Source: Nitrospira sp.
GTDB lineage: Bacteria > Nitrospirota > Nitrospiria > Nitrospirales > Nitrospiraceae
Direction: 5' to 3'
Assembly: GCA_029194675.1 (NCBI GenBank)
Contig: JARFXP010000003.1
Coordinates: forward strand, 62,001 to 126,000
Length of the DNA: 64,000 nt
Shown: positions 24,166 through 33,895 of the stretch, one piece after another
Layout of the letters: each line of letters begins with the position of its first letter
Position numbering within the stretch: position 1 is the first letter of the stretch
Notes under the pieces: model-generated
Seen by the model: the letters and a program-made list of their open reading frames with translations, nothing else
Told to the model about the DNA's origin: nothing
The model's database searches: none
Made by a program: the position numbers and the translations under genes

Positions 24166-25293
24166 ATGAAGGTACGGATGGGGAGAGATGAATTGCTGAC
24201 CGGGCTTCAACGGGTTCAAGGCGTCGTTGAGAAACGGAACACGATGCCGATTCTATCGAACATCCTCTTTGAGGCAAAACAGGATGGGGTAGAAATCGTC
24301 GCGACCGACCTCGAGATCGGGGTGCGAGGCCTCTATAAGGCGACCGTCGTCGAGACGGGAGGGGTCACCATTTCGGCCAGAAAGCTGTTCGAAATCATCA
24401 AGGAAGTGCCACCCGGTGAAGTTGAGCTCACGTCTGCCGACAACAACTGGACCACCATTCAGGCCGGGAAGAGCCAATTCAAAGTCGTGGGGTTGCCCAA
24501 TACGGAGTACCCGGCGTTGCCGACGATCGAGCGCGAGGGATTGACGCCGCTTTCTGGAGAAGGCCTGCTTGAATTGATCCGAAAGACTCTCTTCGCCGCA
24601 GGAGATAATGATGCTCGGTATATCTTGAATGGGCTCCTCGTCACCCTTCTCGCCACCGATAGAAAAACGTCGCTTCGCTTAGTGGGCACGGACGGCCACC
24701 GTCTCGCCGTGTCGGAACAGGAAATCGGAAAGGCCGGCACGAAAGGCGTCCCGCAGGAAATCAAGGCGATTATTCCGAAGAAGGCCGCACACGAAATCCG
24801 GCATCTCTTGGAAGAGGGAGGAGACAGCGAACCACTGATCGGTTTTACGAAGAACCTCATGATTTTTCGAAAAAGCGGCCTCCTACTCACATCGCGATTG
24901 ATGGAAGGCAACTATCCCAACTACCAACAGGTCATCCCTAAAGAGAACGGCAAGAAGATCAGCGTGAACCGGGCTGAACTGGAAAGCGCGCTACGGCGAG
25001 TCTCGGTCTTATCGAAGGATAAAGCCAGCGCGGTGAAAGTTTCGTTCGCGTCCGGCACGATGACTCTGTTTACCAGCAGTCCGGACTACGGGGAAGCCTC
25101 GGAAGATGTGCCTGTTCGATACGAGGGGGATTCACTCAGCACCGGCTTTAATGCCCGCTATCTTTTGGATGTCTTCAGTGTGATGGACGGAGAAAGCATC
25201 TCTATGCAGATGGAAACCCCTTTGAGTCCCTGTCTGATCCAGGAACCGGAGAACCCGGGGTTCAAGTGTGTGGTGATGCCGATCAAGATCTGA
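24166..25293 (+). CDS. dnaN: DNA polymerase III sliding clamp (beta subunit)
   Basis: 375 residues, the usual length. Three repeated clamp domains are visible: MKVRMGRDELLTGLQRVQGV at the start, FAAGDNDARYILNGLLVTL in domain 2, and YLLDVFSVMDGESISMQMET in domain 3. The C-terminal end GFKCVVMPIKI corresponds to the M-P-M-R-like hydrophobic pocket strand. Start ATG 24166 follows dnaA by 21 bp, so it is likely co-transcribed with it. It holds the replicative polymerase on DNA. Confidence 0.98.
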   Translation: MKVRMGRDELLTGLQRVQGVVEKRNTMPILSNILFEAKQDGVEIVATDLEIGVRGLYKATVVETGGVTISARKLFEIIKEVPPGEVELTSADNNWTTIQAGKSQFKVVGLPNTEYPALPTIEREGLTPLSGEGLLELIRKTLFAAGDNDARYILNGLLVTLLATDRKTSLRLVGTDGHRLAVSEQEIGKAGTKGVPQEIKAIIPKKAAHEIRHLLEEGGDSEPLIGFTKNLMIFRKSGLLLTSRLMEGNYPNYQQVIPKENGKKISVNRAELESALRRVSVLSKDKASAVKVSFASGTMTLFTSSPDYGEASEDVPVRYEGDSLSTGFNARYLLDVFSVMDGESISMQMETPLSPCLIQEPENPGFKCVVMPIKI

Positions 25294-25383
25294 ATGGCTC
25301 CGATAGCAGGGCGTCCAACATGCACACCGAGAATTCTGTTTTCGCCTCACAGCCGACGAATCATATGACCGTATGACGATTGA

Positions 25384-27864
<2,481 letters not shown>

Positions 27865-27915
27865 CTGGTCGGCGAGACCCGTTAGAAACATGAAGCACTC
27901 TGCATTAGTCTTGTC

Positions 27916-28036
27916 GGATGCTCAAAATGGTCATCCGGCAAGGCCGCAAAAAAAAAGGACCGGAGGCGGTACCCTCTGGGGTACGTTGAGGGTCGTTTCG
28001 AGCCGAGAACGAAGCCGGTGATCATTTTCAGCATCC
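27916..28036 (-). repeat. 121-bp palindromic intergenic repeat, copy 2
   Basis: Lies between gyrB and gyrA. The ends are inverted copies of each other (GGATGCTCAAAATGGTCATCC-like; left 27916-27936, right about 28017-28036, ~18 of 21 match). Inside is the smaller hairpin ggtaccctctggggtacg. In inverse orientation it matches copy 1 at 15382-15502. It ends 9 bp before the gyrA start, so it may affect gyrA translation or mark transcription processing. Confidence 0.7.
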
Positions 28037-28045
28037 GAGGGAAGA

Positions 28046-30523
28046 ATGCCTCCCGATGAACGACTAGAACATATCGATATCGAAGACGAAATGCGCTCGT
28101 CGTACTTGAGCTACGCGATGAGCGTGATCGTGGGACGCGCACTGCCCGACGTCCGCGACGGGCTCAAACCGGTTCATCGCCGCATCTTGTTCGGTATGAA
28201 TGAAATGGGCCTCGCCTCCAACCGGGCCTACCGCAAATCGGCCAAGATCGTCGGCGAAGTCATGGGGAACTATCATCCACACGGGAACATGCCCATCTAC
28301 GACGCGCTCGTCCGGATGGCGCAAGACTTCAACATGCGCTACCCGCTCATCGACGGTCAGGGGAATTATGGTTCGATGGATGGCGATCCTCCGGCCGCAG
28401 AACGGTATACCGAAGCTCGCATGACGAAGCTGGCTGAAGAGATGTTGGCCGACATCGACAGGGAAACCGTGGATTTCGGGCCGAATTACGACGAATCGAG
28501 GCAAGAACCTCTGGTTCTACCGACCAAGGTGCCGAATCTCCTGATCAATGGAGCGGGCGGCATCGCGGTGGGCTATGCCACGAACATCCCGACGCACAAC
28601 ATCGCTGAGATCATCGATGGCTTGCTTCTGTTGTTGGAGAGCCCAGAAGTCACGATCGCCCAACTGATGAAGAAGATCCCCGGCCCTGATTTCCCCACGG
28701 CCGGGTTCATCTACGGCATGAGCGGCATTAAGGAGGCTTACGAGACTGGCCGGGGTCTCCTGACGCTGCGGGCGAAAGTGGTCGTGGAAACCGACCAGCG
28801 TACCGAGCGCGAGCGCCTGATCGTCACGGAGGTTCCGTATCAAGTTAACAAGGCGAAGTTGATCGAGAAGATAGCCGAATTGGTTCAAGAGGATCGAATC
28901 AAGGGTATCTCCGATCTGCGGGATGAGTCATCAGACCGCGAAGGGGTGCGGGTGGTGATCGAGCTGAAGCGGGGTGAAATCCCCTTGGTGGTGTTGAACA
29001 ACCTGTATAAGCACACCCAGCTTGAAGCCACGTTCGGCGTCATCATGCTCGCGTTGGTCAACAATCGCCCGGAAATCCTGAACTTGAAGCAGATCTTGGG
29101 TCACTTCCTCGAGCATCGTCGCGAAGTCGTGGTGAGGCGGACGGCTTTCGAGCTACGAAAAGCCGAAGAGCGGGCCCATATTCTGGAAGGGCTTAAGATC
29201 GCACTCGACCATCTCGATGCCGTCATCGGGCTCATCAGACGGTCCCAATCGCCCGACGAAGCGCGGGCTGGGCTGATACGGCAGTTCGACCTCACCGAAA
29301 TCCAAGCCACCGCGATCCTCGATATGCGGCTCCAGCGTCTGACACAGCTCGAGCGAACCAAACTCGTCGACGAATACCAGGAGGTGCTGAAGCAGATCGA
29401 ATATCTCAAGTCGGTGCTCGCGAGCGAGGCGCTGGTCCGGACCATCATCAAAGACGAGCTGGCCGAAATTCGTGAGGCCTATCAGGACGAGCGGCGCACC
29501 CAGATCGTCAAGGAAGAGGCGGAGATCAGCCTCGAAGATCTTATCGCAGAAGAAGAGGTGGTCGTCACGATATCTCATGCCGGATATATCAAGCGAAATG
29601 CCGTATCGCTGTATCGCGCGCAGCGACGAGGCGGTAAGGGTAAGATCGGGATGGGTATCAAAGAGGAAGATTTCGTCGAACATCTCTTTACCGCCTCGAC
29701 CCATGATTCACTCCTCTTTTTCACGGACGCCGGAAAGGTGTATTGGCTGAAGGTGCATGAAATTCCGGAAGCCAGCCGCGCCGCGAAAGGCAAAGCTCTT
29801 GTCAATCTGCTCGCTCTGTCCGGCAGTGAAAAGGTTACGGCCATCTTGCCGGTCAAAGAGTTCCGGGCTGACCGGTATGTCATGATGGCCACGAAGAACG
29901 GCATCATCAAGAAGACGGAACTGTCTGCCTTCGGCAACCCGAGGCAAGGGGGGATCATTGCGCTCGGATTGGAACCGGGCGATAGGCTCATCGAAGTCCA
30001 ACTGACCGACGGACAGCGGGAGATTCTTCTTGGAACCAAACAGGGCATTACCATTCGATTCAAAGAGGATGACGTGCGACCGGTAGGTCGGGCGGCTTAT
30101 GGCGTGAAAGGGATCACGCTTGAAGAGGGAAATGAGGTGATTGGGATGGAAACCATCACCCCCGATTCCACCACATCGATTCTGACCGTCACGGAAGGTG
30201 GCTACGGCAAGCGAACGCCGGTGGGCGAATATCGGGTACAGGGTCGTGGAGGCAAAGGCATCATCAGTGTCAAGACGACCGAGCGAAACGGACCGGCCGT
30301 CGGATTCCTGCAAGTACGAGATGGCGACGAAATCATGTTGATCGCCGCGCAGGGCAAAGTGCTTCGTTGCAAGGTGGACGACATTCGCGAAATCGGTCGG
30401 AATACCCAAGGGGTTCGCATTCTCGACCTCGATGGCGAGGGGGATCGAGTCGTAGGTGTCGCGAGACTGGCGGAAGCGGTCGAACGAGAGGACGCTGGTC
30501 CGGGAGAGATCCCCGAAGCCTAA
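28046..30523 (+). CDS. gyrA: DNA gyrase subunit A
   Basis: 825 residues. The catalytic Tyr is residue 121 (AERYTEARM). The GyrA box QRRGGKG, which distinguishes GyrA from ParC, is present in VSLYRAQRRGGKGKIGMG. The beta-pinwheel C-terminal domain follows. In the quinolone-resistance region the sequence is YHPHGNMPIYDALVRMAQ, so the positions equal to E. coli D82 and S83 are Asn and Met, while the D87 equivalent is kept. Start ATG 28046 is 9 bp after the palindromic repeat. Confidence 0.97.
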   Translation: MPPDERLEHIDIEDEMRSSYLSYAMSVIVGRALPDVRDGLKPVHRRILFGMNEMGLASNRAYRKSAKIVGEVMGNYHPHGNMPIYDALVRMAQDFNMRYPLIDGQGNYGSMDGDPPAAERYTEARMTKLAEEMLADIDRETVDFGPNYDESRQEPLVLPTKVPNLLINGAGGIAVGYATNIPTHNIAEIIDGLLLLLESPEVTIAQLMKKIPGPDFPTAGFIYGMSGIKEAYETGRGLLTLRAKVVVETDQRTERERLIVTEVPYQVNKAKLIEKIAELVQEDRIKGISDLRDESSDREGVRVVIELKRGEIPLVVLNNLYKHTQLEATFGVIMLALVNNRPEILNLKQILGHFLEHRREVVVRRTAFELRKAEERAHILEGLKIALDHLDAVIGLIRRSQSPDEARAGLIRQFDLTEIQATAILDMRLQRLTQLERTKLVDEYQEVLKQIEYLKSVLASEALVRTIIKDELAEIREAYQDERRTQIVKEEAEISLEDLIAEEEVVVTISHAGYIKRNAVSLYRAQRRGGKGKIGMGIKEEDFVEHLFTASTHDSLLFFTDAGKVYWLKVHEIPEASRAAKGKALVNLLALSGSEKVTAILPVKEFRADRYVMMATKNGIIKKTELSAFGNPRQGGIIALGLEPGDRLIEVQLTDGQREILLGTKQGITIRFKEDDVRPVGRAAYGVKGITLEEGNEVIGMETITPDSTTSILTVTEGGYGKRTPVGEYRVQGRGGKGIISVKTTERNGPAVGFLQVRDGDEIMLIAAQGKVLRCKVDDIREIGRNTQGVRILDLDGEGDRVVGVARLAEAVEREDAGPGEIPEA

Positions 30524-30548
30524 CCCGACCGAGCCGCGCAGTTGTTCA

Positions 30549-31160
30549 ATGTACCATCGGATTTCGACTCCCATTCCTCCCACTGGTCCCAAGACCGAGA
30601 AGCCGCTCGATGTTGTCGTCAAGTTTGCGCTCAGTGTCTTCGTGGGATCCTTCGCCTTGATCTGGGGAGGGATGTATCTCAGTCGCCCCGATCGCTCGAT
30701 TCCTCCCTATACTGTCGGTGCTCAGTCCAGCTATCTCGTGGCGACGGATGTTCCTTCAGGGACGCAAGATGACCAGGTCGAAAAACTGGTTAAGCGGTTT
30801 CGAAAGATCGGCCATCAGACGCGCGATTTCGGTCCCATGAAGATCTATCCGACAACTCCAGGCGATCCGGAAGGCCGGTACAGACATATCGTGATTTACG
30901 TGTTTGATGATCACAGGCGGACTGATCCAGAAGTCCTGGCGAAATATCTGGCCGGAGACGCGACAGTCGTTAACGACTATGAAAGATCGATGCGCGGATA
31001 CTATCGACTCCAGGATCAGGATGAAGAAGGAGGAATAGGCCCTATCCTCAAGAATGGGCAGGTCACCAGCGACACACGGATCCTCTTCAAGGGACTTGTG
31101 ACGGCCCCTTTGCCGGTTGAGGCGGAAGCTGAGCAGGGTATCTCGATATCACCTCTCTAA
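30549..31160 (+). CDS. Single-pass membrane hypothetical protein
   Basis: 203 residues from ATG 30549, 25 bp after gyrA on the same strand, so probably part of its transcript. One transmembrane helix (FALSVFVGSFALIWGGMYL, residues ~24-42) and a soluble C-terminal part with YRHIVIYVFDDHRRTDPEVL followed by DYERSMRGYYRLQDQDEEGG. No domain recognised. The 3' end overlaps the convergent DUF721 gene by 74 bp. Confidence 0.65.
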   Translation: MYHRISTPIPPTGPKTEKPLDVVVKFALSVFVGSFALIWGGMYLSRPDRSIPPYTVGAQSSYLVATDVPSGTQDDQVEKLVKRFRKIGHQTRDFGPMKIYPTTPGDPEGRYRHIVIYVFDDHRRTDPEVLAKYLAGDATVVNDYERSMRGYYRLQDQDEEGGIGPILKNGQVTSDTRILFKGLVTAPLPVEAEAEQGISISPL

Positions 31161-31590
31161 GCCGCTCGCGGATAGTCGGATCTTGAATCATGGCGGTCTG
31201 CGATACCAGCTCAGCCCAAGATTTCTCTGACTGAGCGGACCCGAGGTCGGTGGCGAGGCTTGCGGGGGAAACCTCCCTTTCACCGGGAATCTCTCCGACG
31301 CGAAAGGCAATGTCCGTGACAGACCCCGTTCCTGACTCTGCCTGCAGCTTAGCTAAGAGTGCTGGTTTGAGGAACGTCAACTGCTGTAGCCAGACGGAAT
31401 TCCTAACGATGAGGTAAAGCTTCTTGAATCGAATCTGGGCCGGCCAGGTGTGGGAAGCCATGGGTTCGCCCACGATGTCCCACCAGCGACGCTGCAAACG
31501 AAGTTCCACTAGTCTCGATTCAAGGCCGAGTCGCTTGGAAAGCCCTGAGAGGATGCTGCCGAAGGGATCGAGTGTACCTGGGCCGGTCAT
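31087..31590 (-). CDS. DUF721 / DciA-like protein
   Basis: 167 residues. RLQRRWWDIVGEPMASHTWP followed by KKLYLIVRNSVWLQQLTFLK is the DUF721 domain, the family of DciA, the ancestral loader/operator of replicative helicase DnaB. Its location next to gyrA and near dnaA fits that role. The C-terminal ~70 residues are unstructured. It runs opposite to its neighbours and overlaps the end of the membrane-protein gene. Confidence 0.8.
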   Translation of the reverse strand: MTGPGTLDPFGSILSGLSKRLGLESRLVELRLQRRWWDIVGEPMASHTWPAQIRFKKLYLIVRNSVWLQQLTFLKPALLAKLQAESGTGSVTDIAFRVGEIPGEREVSPASLATDLGSAQSEKSWAELVSQTAMIQDPTIRERLREVISRYPAQLPPQPAKGPSQVP

Positions 31591-31641
31591 GTGGCATCAT
31601 AGGCGGTAGGGGAGAAATAGATCAAGGCGGGGTGTCGGGTC

Positions 31642-32115
31642 ATGGCTAAAGAGACGGAAGATCATCGGAAAGTCGTGGCCACCAATCGGAAAGCCTACCA
31701 CGATTATTTTATCGAAGAAAAGTTCGAGGCCGGGATTGTCCTCAAGGGCACCGAGGTGAAATCCCTTCGGGACAGACGAGTAAACTTACAAGACAGTTAT
31801 GCGGACGTCAAAGATGGGGAGGTCTTTCTCCATCACTGCCACATCAGTCCCTATAGTCACGGCAACATTATGAACCATGATCCGATCAGGACCCGCAAAT
31901 TGCTCCTTCATCGAAAGGAGATCAACAAGCTCCTCGGTAAAACCCAGCAGAAGGGGCTCACCCTGATCCCGCTCCGAATCTATTTTTCTGACCGAGGTCA
32001 GGCTAAGGTGGAGCTTGGATTAGCCAAAGGGAAGAAACAGCATGATCGCCGAGAATCGATCAAAACTCGGGAAGCCAGCAGAGAAGTGGAACGGGCGATC
32101 AAAGAACGGAAGTAG
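31642..32115 (+). CDS. smpB: SsrA-binding protein SmpB
   Basis: 157 residues, normal size. [20 protein letters not shown] followed by [20 protein letters not shown] is the SmpB OB-fold core. The basic C-terminal tail ([20 protein letters not shown]) that folds into the ribosome A site is present. Binds tmRNA for trans-translation. I could not find tmRNA (ssrA) next to it. Start ATG 31642. Confidence 0.97.
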   Translation: MAKETEDHRKVVATNRKAYHDYFIEEKFEAGIVLKGTEVKSLRDRRVNLQDSYADVKDGEVFLHHCHISPYSHGNIMNHDPIRTRKLLLHRKEINKLLGKTQQKGLTLIPLRIYFSDRGQAKVELGLAKGKKQHDRRESIKTREASREVERAIKERK

Positions 32116-32327
32116 GACCGAAGTTCATATTCGTTCACACCGCAGTGACGATCGAGAAGCTTCCTCCTCATGTATCTCTACGAACTCGACTGACAACAAG
32201 GAAGCTGCGCCGTGTCGCCGTTCGTGGACGACGCTGCGGGACACGGCGCGCATCGAAGTGCGTACCCTCGGGCTACCGATGGAATGATGACGTCCCTGCT
32301 CTAGCCGTGAGAGGAGAACCGTTCTAT
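32116..32327. other. Intergenic region with a strong hairpin
   Basis: Between smpB and the first small membrane-protein gene. It contains a perfect 10-bp inverted repeat (32207-32216 and 32240-32249) but no coding frame I trust. See the hairpin entry. Confidence 0.4.
32207..32249. terminator. Hairpin downstream of smpB
   Basis: GCGCCGTGTC (32207-32216) pairs perfectly with GACACGGCGC (32240-32249) around a 23-nt loop that can itself pair. No U-rich tract follows on either strand, so it is not a classical intrinsic terminator. It could still end either of the two convergent transcripts, or be a structured RNA. Confidence 0.45.
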
Positions 32328-32414
32328 TTACTTTTCACCGTCAAGGAACACCGCCTTATACATAAATCCAAAAACAGCGGTCAGCGCGAGCAAGGCAAAA
32401 AATATAGTCGTCAC
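32328..32414 (-). CDS. Small membrane protein 1 of palindrome-linked set (28 aa)
   Basis: GTG start at 32414, with GGGAGGTG about 6 nt upstream. The 28 codons read as a hydrophobic helix (TTIFFALLALTAVFGFMYK) followed by a short charged tail (AVFLDGEK). Too short for ordinary gene calling. A TATACT box lies ~30 bp upstream of the start, and the TGAAGA-NN-TCTTCA palindrome is 68 bp upstream of the start. KdpF-like subunits are similar in size, but no kdp genes are nearby. Predicted single-pass inner-membrane protein of unknown role. Confidence 0.55.
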   Translation of the reverse strand: MTTIFFALLALTAVFGFMYKAVFLDGEK

Positions 32415-32472
32415 GGTACGTCACCTCCCTTCACTCAATGGGGAGTATACCGCTCAAAGATGAATGATTGAT

Positions 32473-32509
32473 GATGAGATCGTGAAGAAATCTTCATCAT
32501 TCAACGATC
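32473..32509 (-). promoter_or_regulatory. Palindromic operator-like element, site 1
   Basis: The core TGAAGA-AA-TCTTCA (32483-32496) is a perfect palindrome. Flanking GATGAGATC on one side matches site 2 exactly. On the minus strand it lies upstream of small membrane protein 1, with its likely -10 box between. The adjacent two-component system is the natural candidate regulator (inference). Confidence 0.6.
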
Positions 32510-32905
32510 CTGACTACTCTACCCGATTGAATTGGTCCGTATGAAACAGGTGGTCGATGTCTGGAAACCTTCAAGGAAGAATTGGTCGGTACAAATGGGA
32601 GAGTCCAATGAGCGCGCTTCTTATGTTTTGGAAGGACTTGGAAGATGGTGTGGAGCAGCCTCAGGCTTCACGAACCTCCGGATTGGAAGTAAGAAGCCCC
32701 AATCCAATACCGACCAGATCTCACGATGTTGCACTTATGACCAATTTACACTGCACCACAACATCAAGAACCAAGCGGAAGACGCTTTCTCTGCAGTGGG
32801 CGATCCCGATCACCAACGCGTGGTTTTCGACAGGATCTTCTATGCCGACTTCCAGTTACACCCTACAACCCGTCGTTCTACGGCATCGCCCATAGCCAGG
32901 TTCTG
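32510..32905. other. Gene-free stretch, nothing supported
   Basis: About 395 bp between site 1 and small membrane protein 2. Frames on both strands lack ribosome sites and family features. It may hold decayed coding sequence, but I cannot name it. Confidence 0.35.
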
Positions 32906-32986
32906 TCACCTTCGGGCGAGCTGCAACATTGTGTACAGTACTCCGAATATTCCGGCCACTATGAAGACTTCGATGAGGGAAATCAT
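32906..32986 (-). CDS. Small membrane protein 2 of palindrome-linked set (26 aa)
   Basis: ATG at 32986 with AAAGGAGGTGA a short distance upstream, one of the strongest ribosome sites in the window. The 26 codons give a hydrophobic helix (MISLIEVFIVAGIFGVLYTM) and a basic end (LQLARR). Its upstream region carries a perfect TGAAGA-NN-TCTTCA palindrome 71 bp before the start, almost the same spacing as for protein 1. Single-pass inner-membrane protein, N-out/C-in by the positive-inside rule (inference). Confidence 0.55.
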   Translation of the reverse strand: MISLIEVFIVAGIFGVLYTMLQLARR

Positions 32987-33047
32987 GCTAGAAGCTCACC
33001 TCCTTTTACTTTCCTCATTAGGTACGCTTTCAAGATGAAAACTCCAT

Positions 33048-33083
33048 GATGAGATCATGAAGACTTCTTCATTATTGGCGATT
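33048..33083 (-). promoter_or_regulatory. Palindromic operator-like element, site 2
   Basis: The core TGAAGA-CT-TCTTCA (33058-33071) is a perfect palindrome with the same GATGAGATC flank as site 1. On the minus strand, both sites continue GATCTCATCAT, then after 7-8 nt a second TCATCTT. The element is upstream of small membrane protein 2. Confidence 0.6.
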
Positions 33084-33219
33084 CTCAGGAAATTCGATAT
33101 TCTCGTTAAGGAGAATAAGACCCCCAATATGTAGGCATCTTAAAAGAAGGTGAAGCGAACAGTCGGATTTTCCCATCGGATATTCCAGCCACATCCCTCG
33201 TCCGGTCCGTTGAAGGTTC

Positions 33220-33456
33220 TCAACGCGGTGTAAATATGGGACACCCGGGTATGAAGCAAACCGTGCAGCGTGTATCTTCTTTGCGTGATGCCATAACGCT
33301 CTCGTCAAATGTCGTGAGAGAGATCACCCGACCTGCGGTCTCGCCGGTGTCACGAACTGCTCTTCCGGCCAAATGCGTTCCCACGATGATCGCTTGTCCG
33401 AGTCCCACAATGATATACGGAAAACAAACCATTGAAGCAGCGATGATATTTGCCAT
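33220..33456 (-). CDS. Small membrane protein 3 of palindrome-linked set (78 aa)
   Basis: ATG 33456 is preferred, with AAGGAGG upstream; an ATG at 33501 has no ribosome site. It has an N-terminal hydrophobic helix (IIAASMVCFPYIIVGLGQAI, extending into IVGTHLAG), a soluble middle (RAVRDTGETAGRVISLTTFD) and a cysteine-bearing C-terminal end (RCTVCFIPGCP). The C-x2-C plus C pattern could bind metal or form disulfides. It is preceded by a palindromic element of the same type as proteins 1 and 2. No known family. Confidence 0.5.
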   Translation of the reverse strand: MANIIAASMVCFPYIIVGLGQAIIVGTHLAGRAVRDTGETAGRVISLTTFDESVMASRKEDTRCTVCFIPGCPIFTPR

Positions 33457-33506
33457 TACTTTGGAATCCTCCTTAAAAAGAAAATAACCAATTAACAGCA
33501 AGACAG

Positions 33507-33553
33507 GATGAAGTCAAGGTGAAGAGCTTTTTATGTGAAGAGCTCTTCATCCC
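33507..33553 (-). promoter_or_regulatory. Palindromic operator-like element, site 3 (double)
   Basis: The core TGAAGA-GC-TCTTCA (33536-33549) is a perfect palindrome. A second, imperfect copy (TGAAGAGCTTTTTA, 33520-33533) lies 16 bp closer to the gene. Then, on the minus strand, CTTCACCTTGACTTCATCC forms a direct repeat of CTTCA with 11-bp period, as is usual for OmpR-family binding. It is upstream of small membrane protein 3 and downstream of the sensor kinase gene. Confidence 0.55.
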
Positions 33554-33559
33554 GCTCGT

Positions 33560-33895
33560 GGGGAATCATGCTGCCGATGTTGTCTCGTTGTGTCACGTCG
33601 CATCGCTTCCCATCTCTCTTCAATGGGAAAGCAGTTCAGCAGTTGCGGCGAGAGGCCATTACCGAGTGACCCGGTGCAGCTTATGGAGAGAACGTTTCGC
33701 GTTGGTTTCTGTCATGTGAATTGTGTGCGAAGGATGGTGCGATGATCATAATGAGTGGAGTGCTACGGCAAAGTTTGCAGGGGAAAGTCGTTCTGGAAGA
33801 GAAGCATTCACTTGGCAAGACAAAATGCCGGGTAGGAGACGAGTTAAAATGGAGTCCGAACGTAGGTGGGACGAGGCCAAAATGCCTTGAGAACT
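33560..33895. other. Gene-free stretch between site 3 and the kinase gene
   Basis: About 335 bp. The frames here are short and not protein-like; I see no RNA gene. It separates the kinase stop codon from the third palindromic element, which suggests the small genes are transcribed separately from the kinase. Confidence 0.35.

Noticed and set aside
30456-30548. N-terminal extension of the membrane-protein gene after gyrA
   Set aside because: It would overlap the gyrA end, and the ATG at 30549 gives a normal membrane-anchor start.
29708-30622. 304-codon minus-strand frame over the gyrA 3' end
   Set aside because: Shadow of the gyrA C-terminal domain; no ribosome site or family features.
32116-32330. 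Possible tmRNA (ssrA) downstream of smpB
   Set aside because: No tRNA-Ala-like ends, no GUUUC-containing 5' part and no tag-peptide frame seen; only a hairpin.
32532-33038. 168-codon plus-strand frame
   Set aside because: No ribosome site, no family features, and it overlaps the second small membrane gene on the other strand, which has a strong ribosome site.
32472-33553. The three palindromes as intrinsic terminators
   Set aside because: The stems are short (6 bp) and AT-rich, no U-tract follows in the right direction, and they lie upstream of genes at constant distance, which fits operators better.
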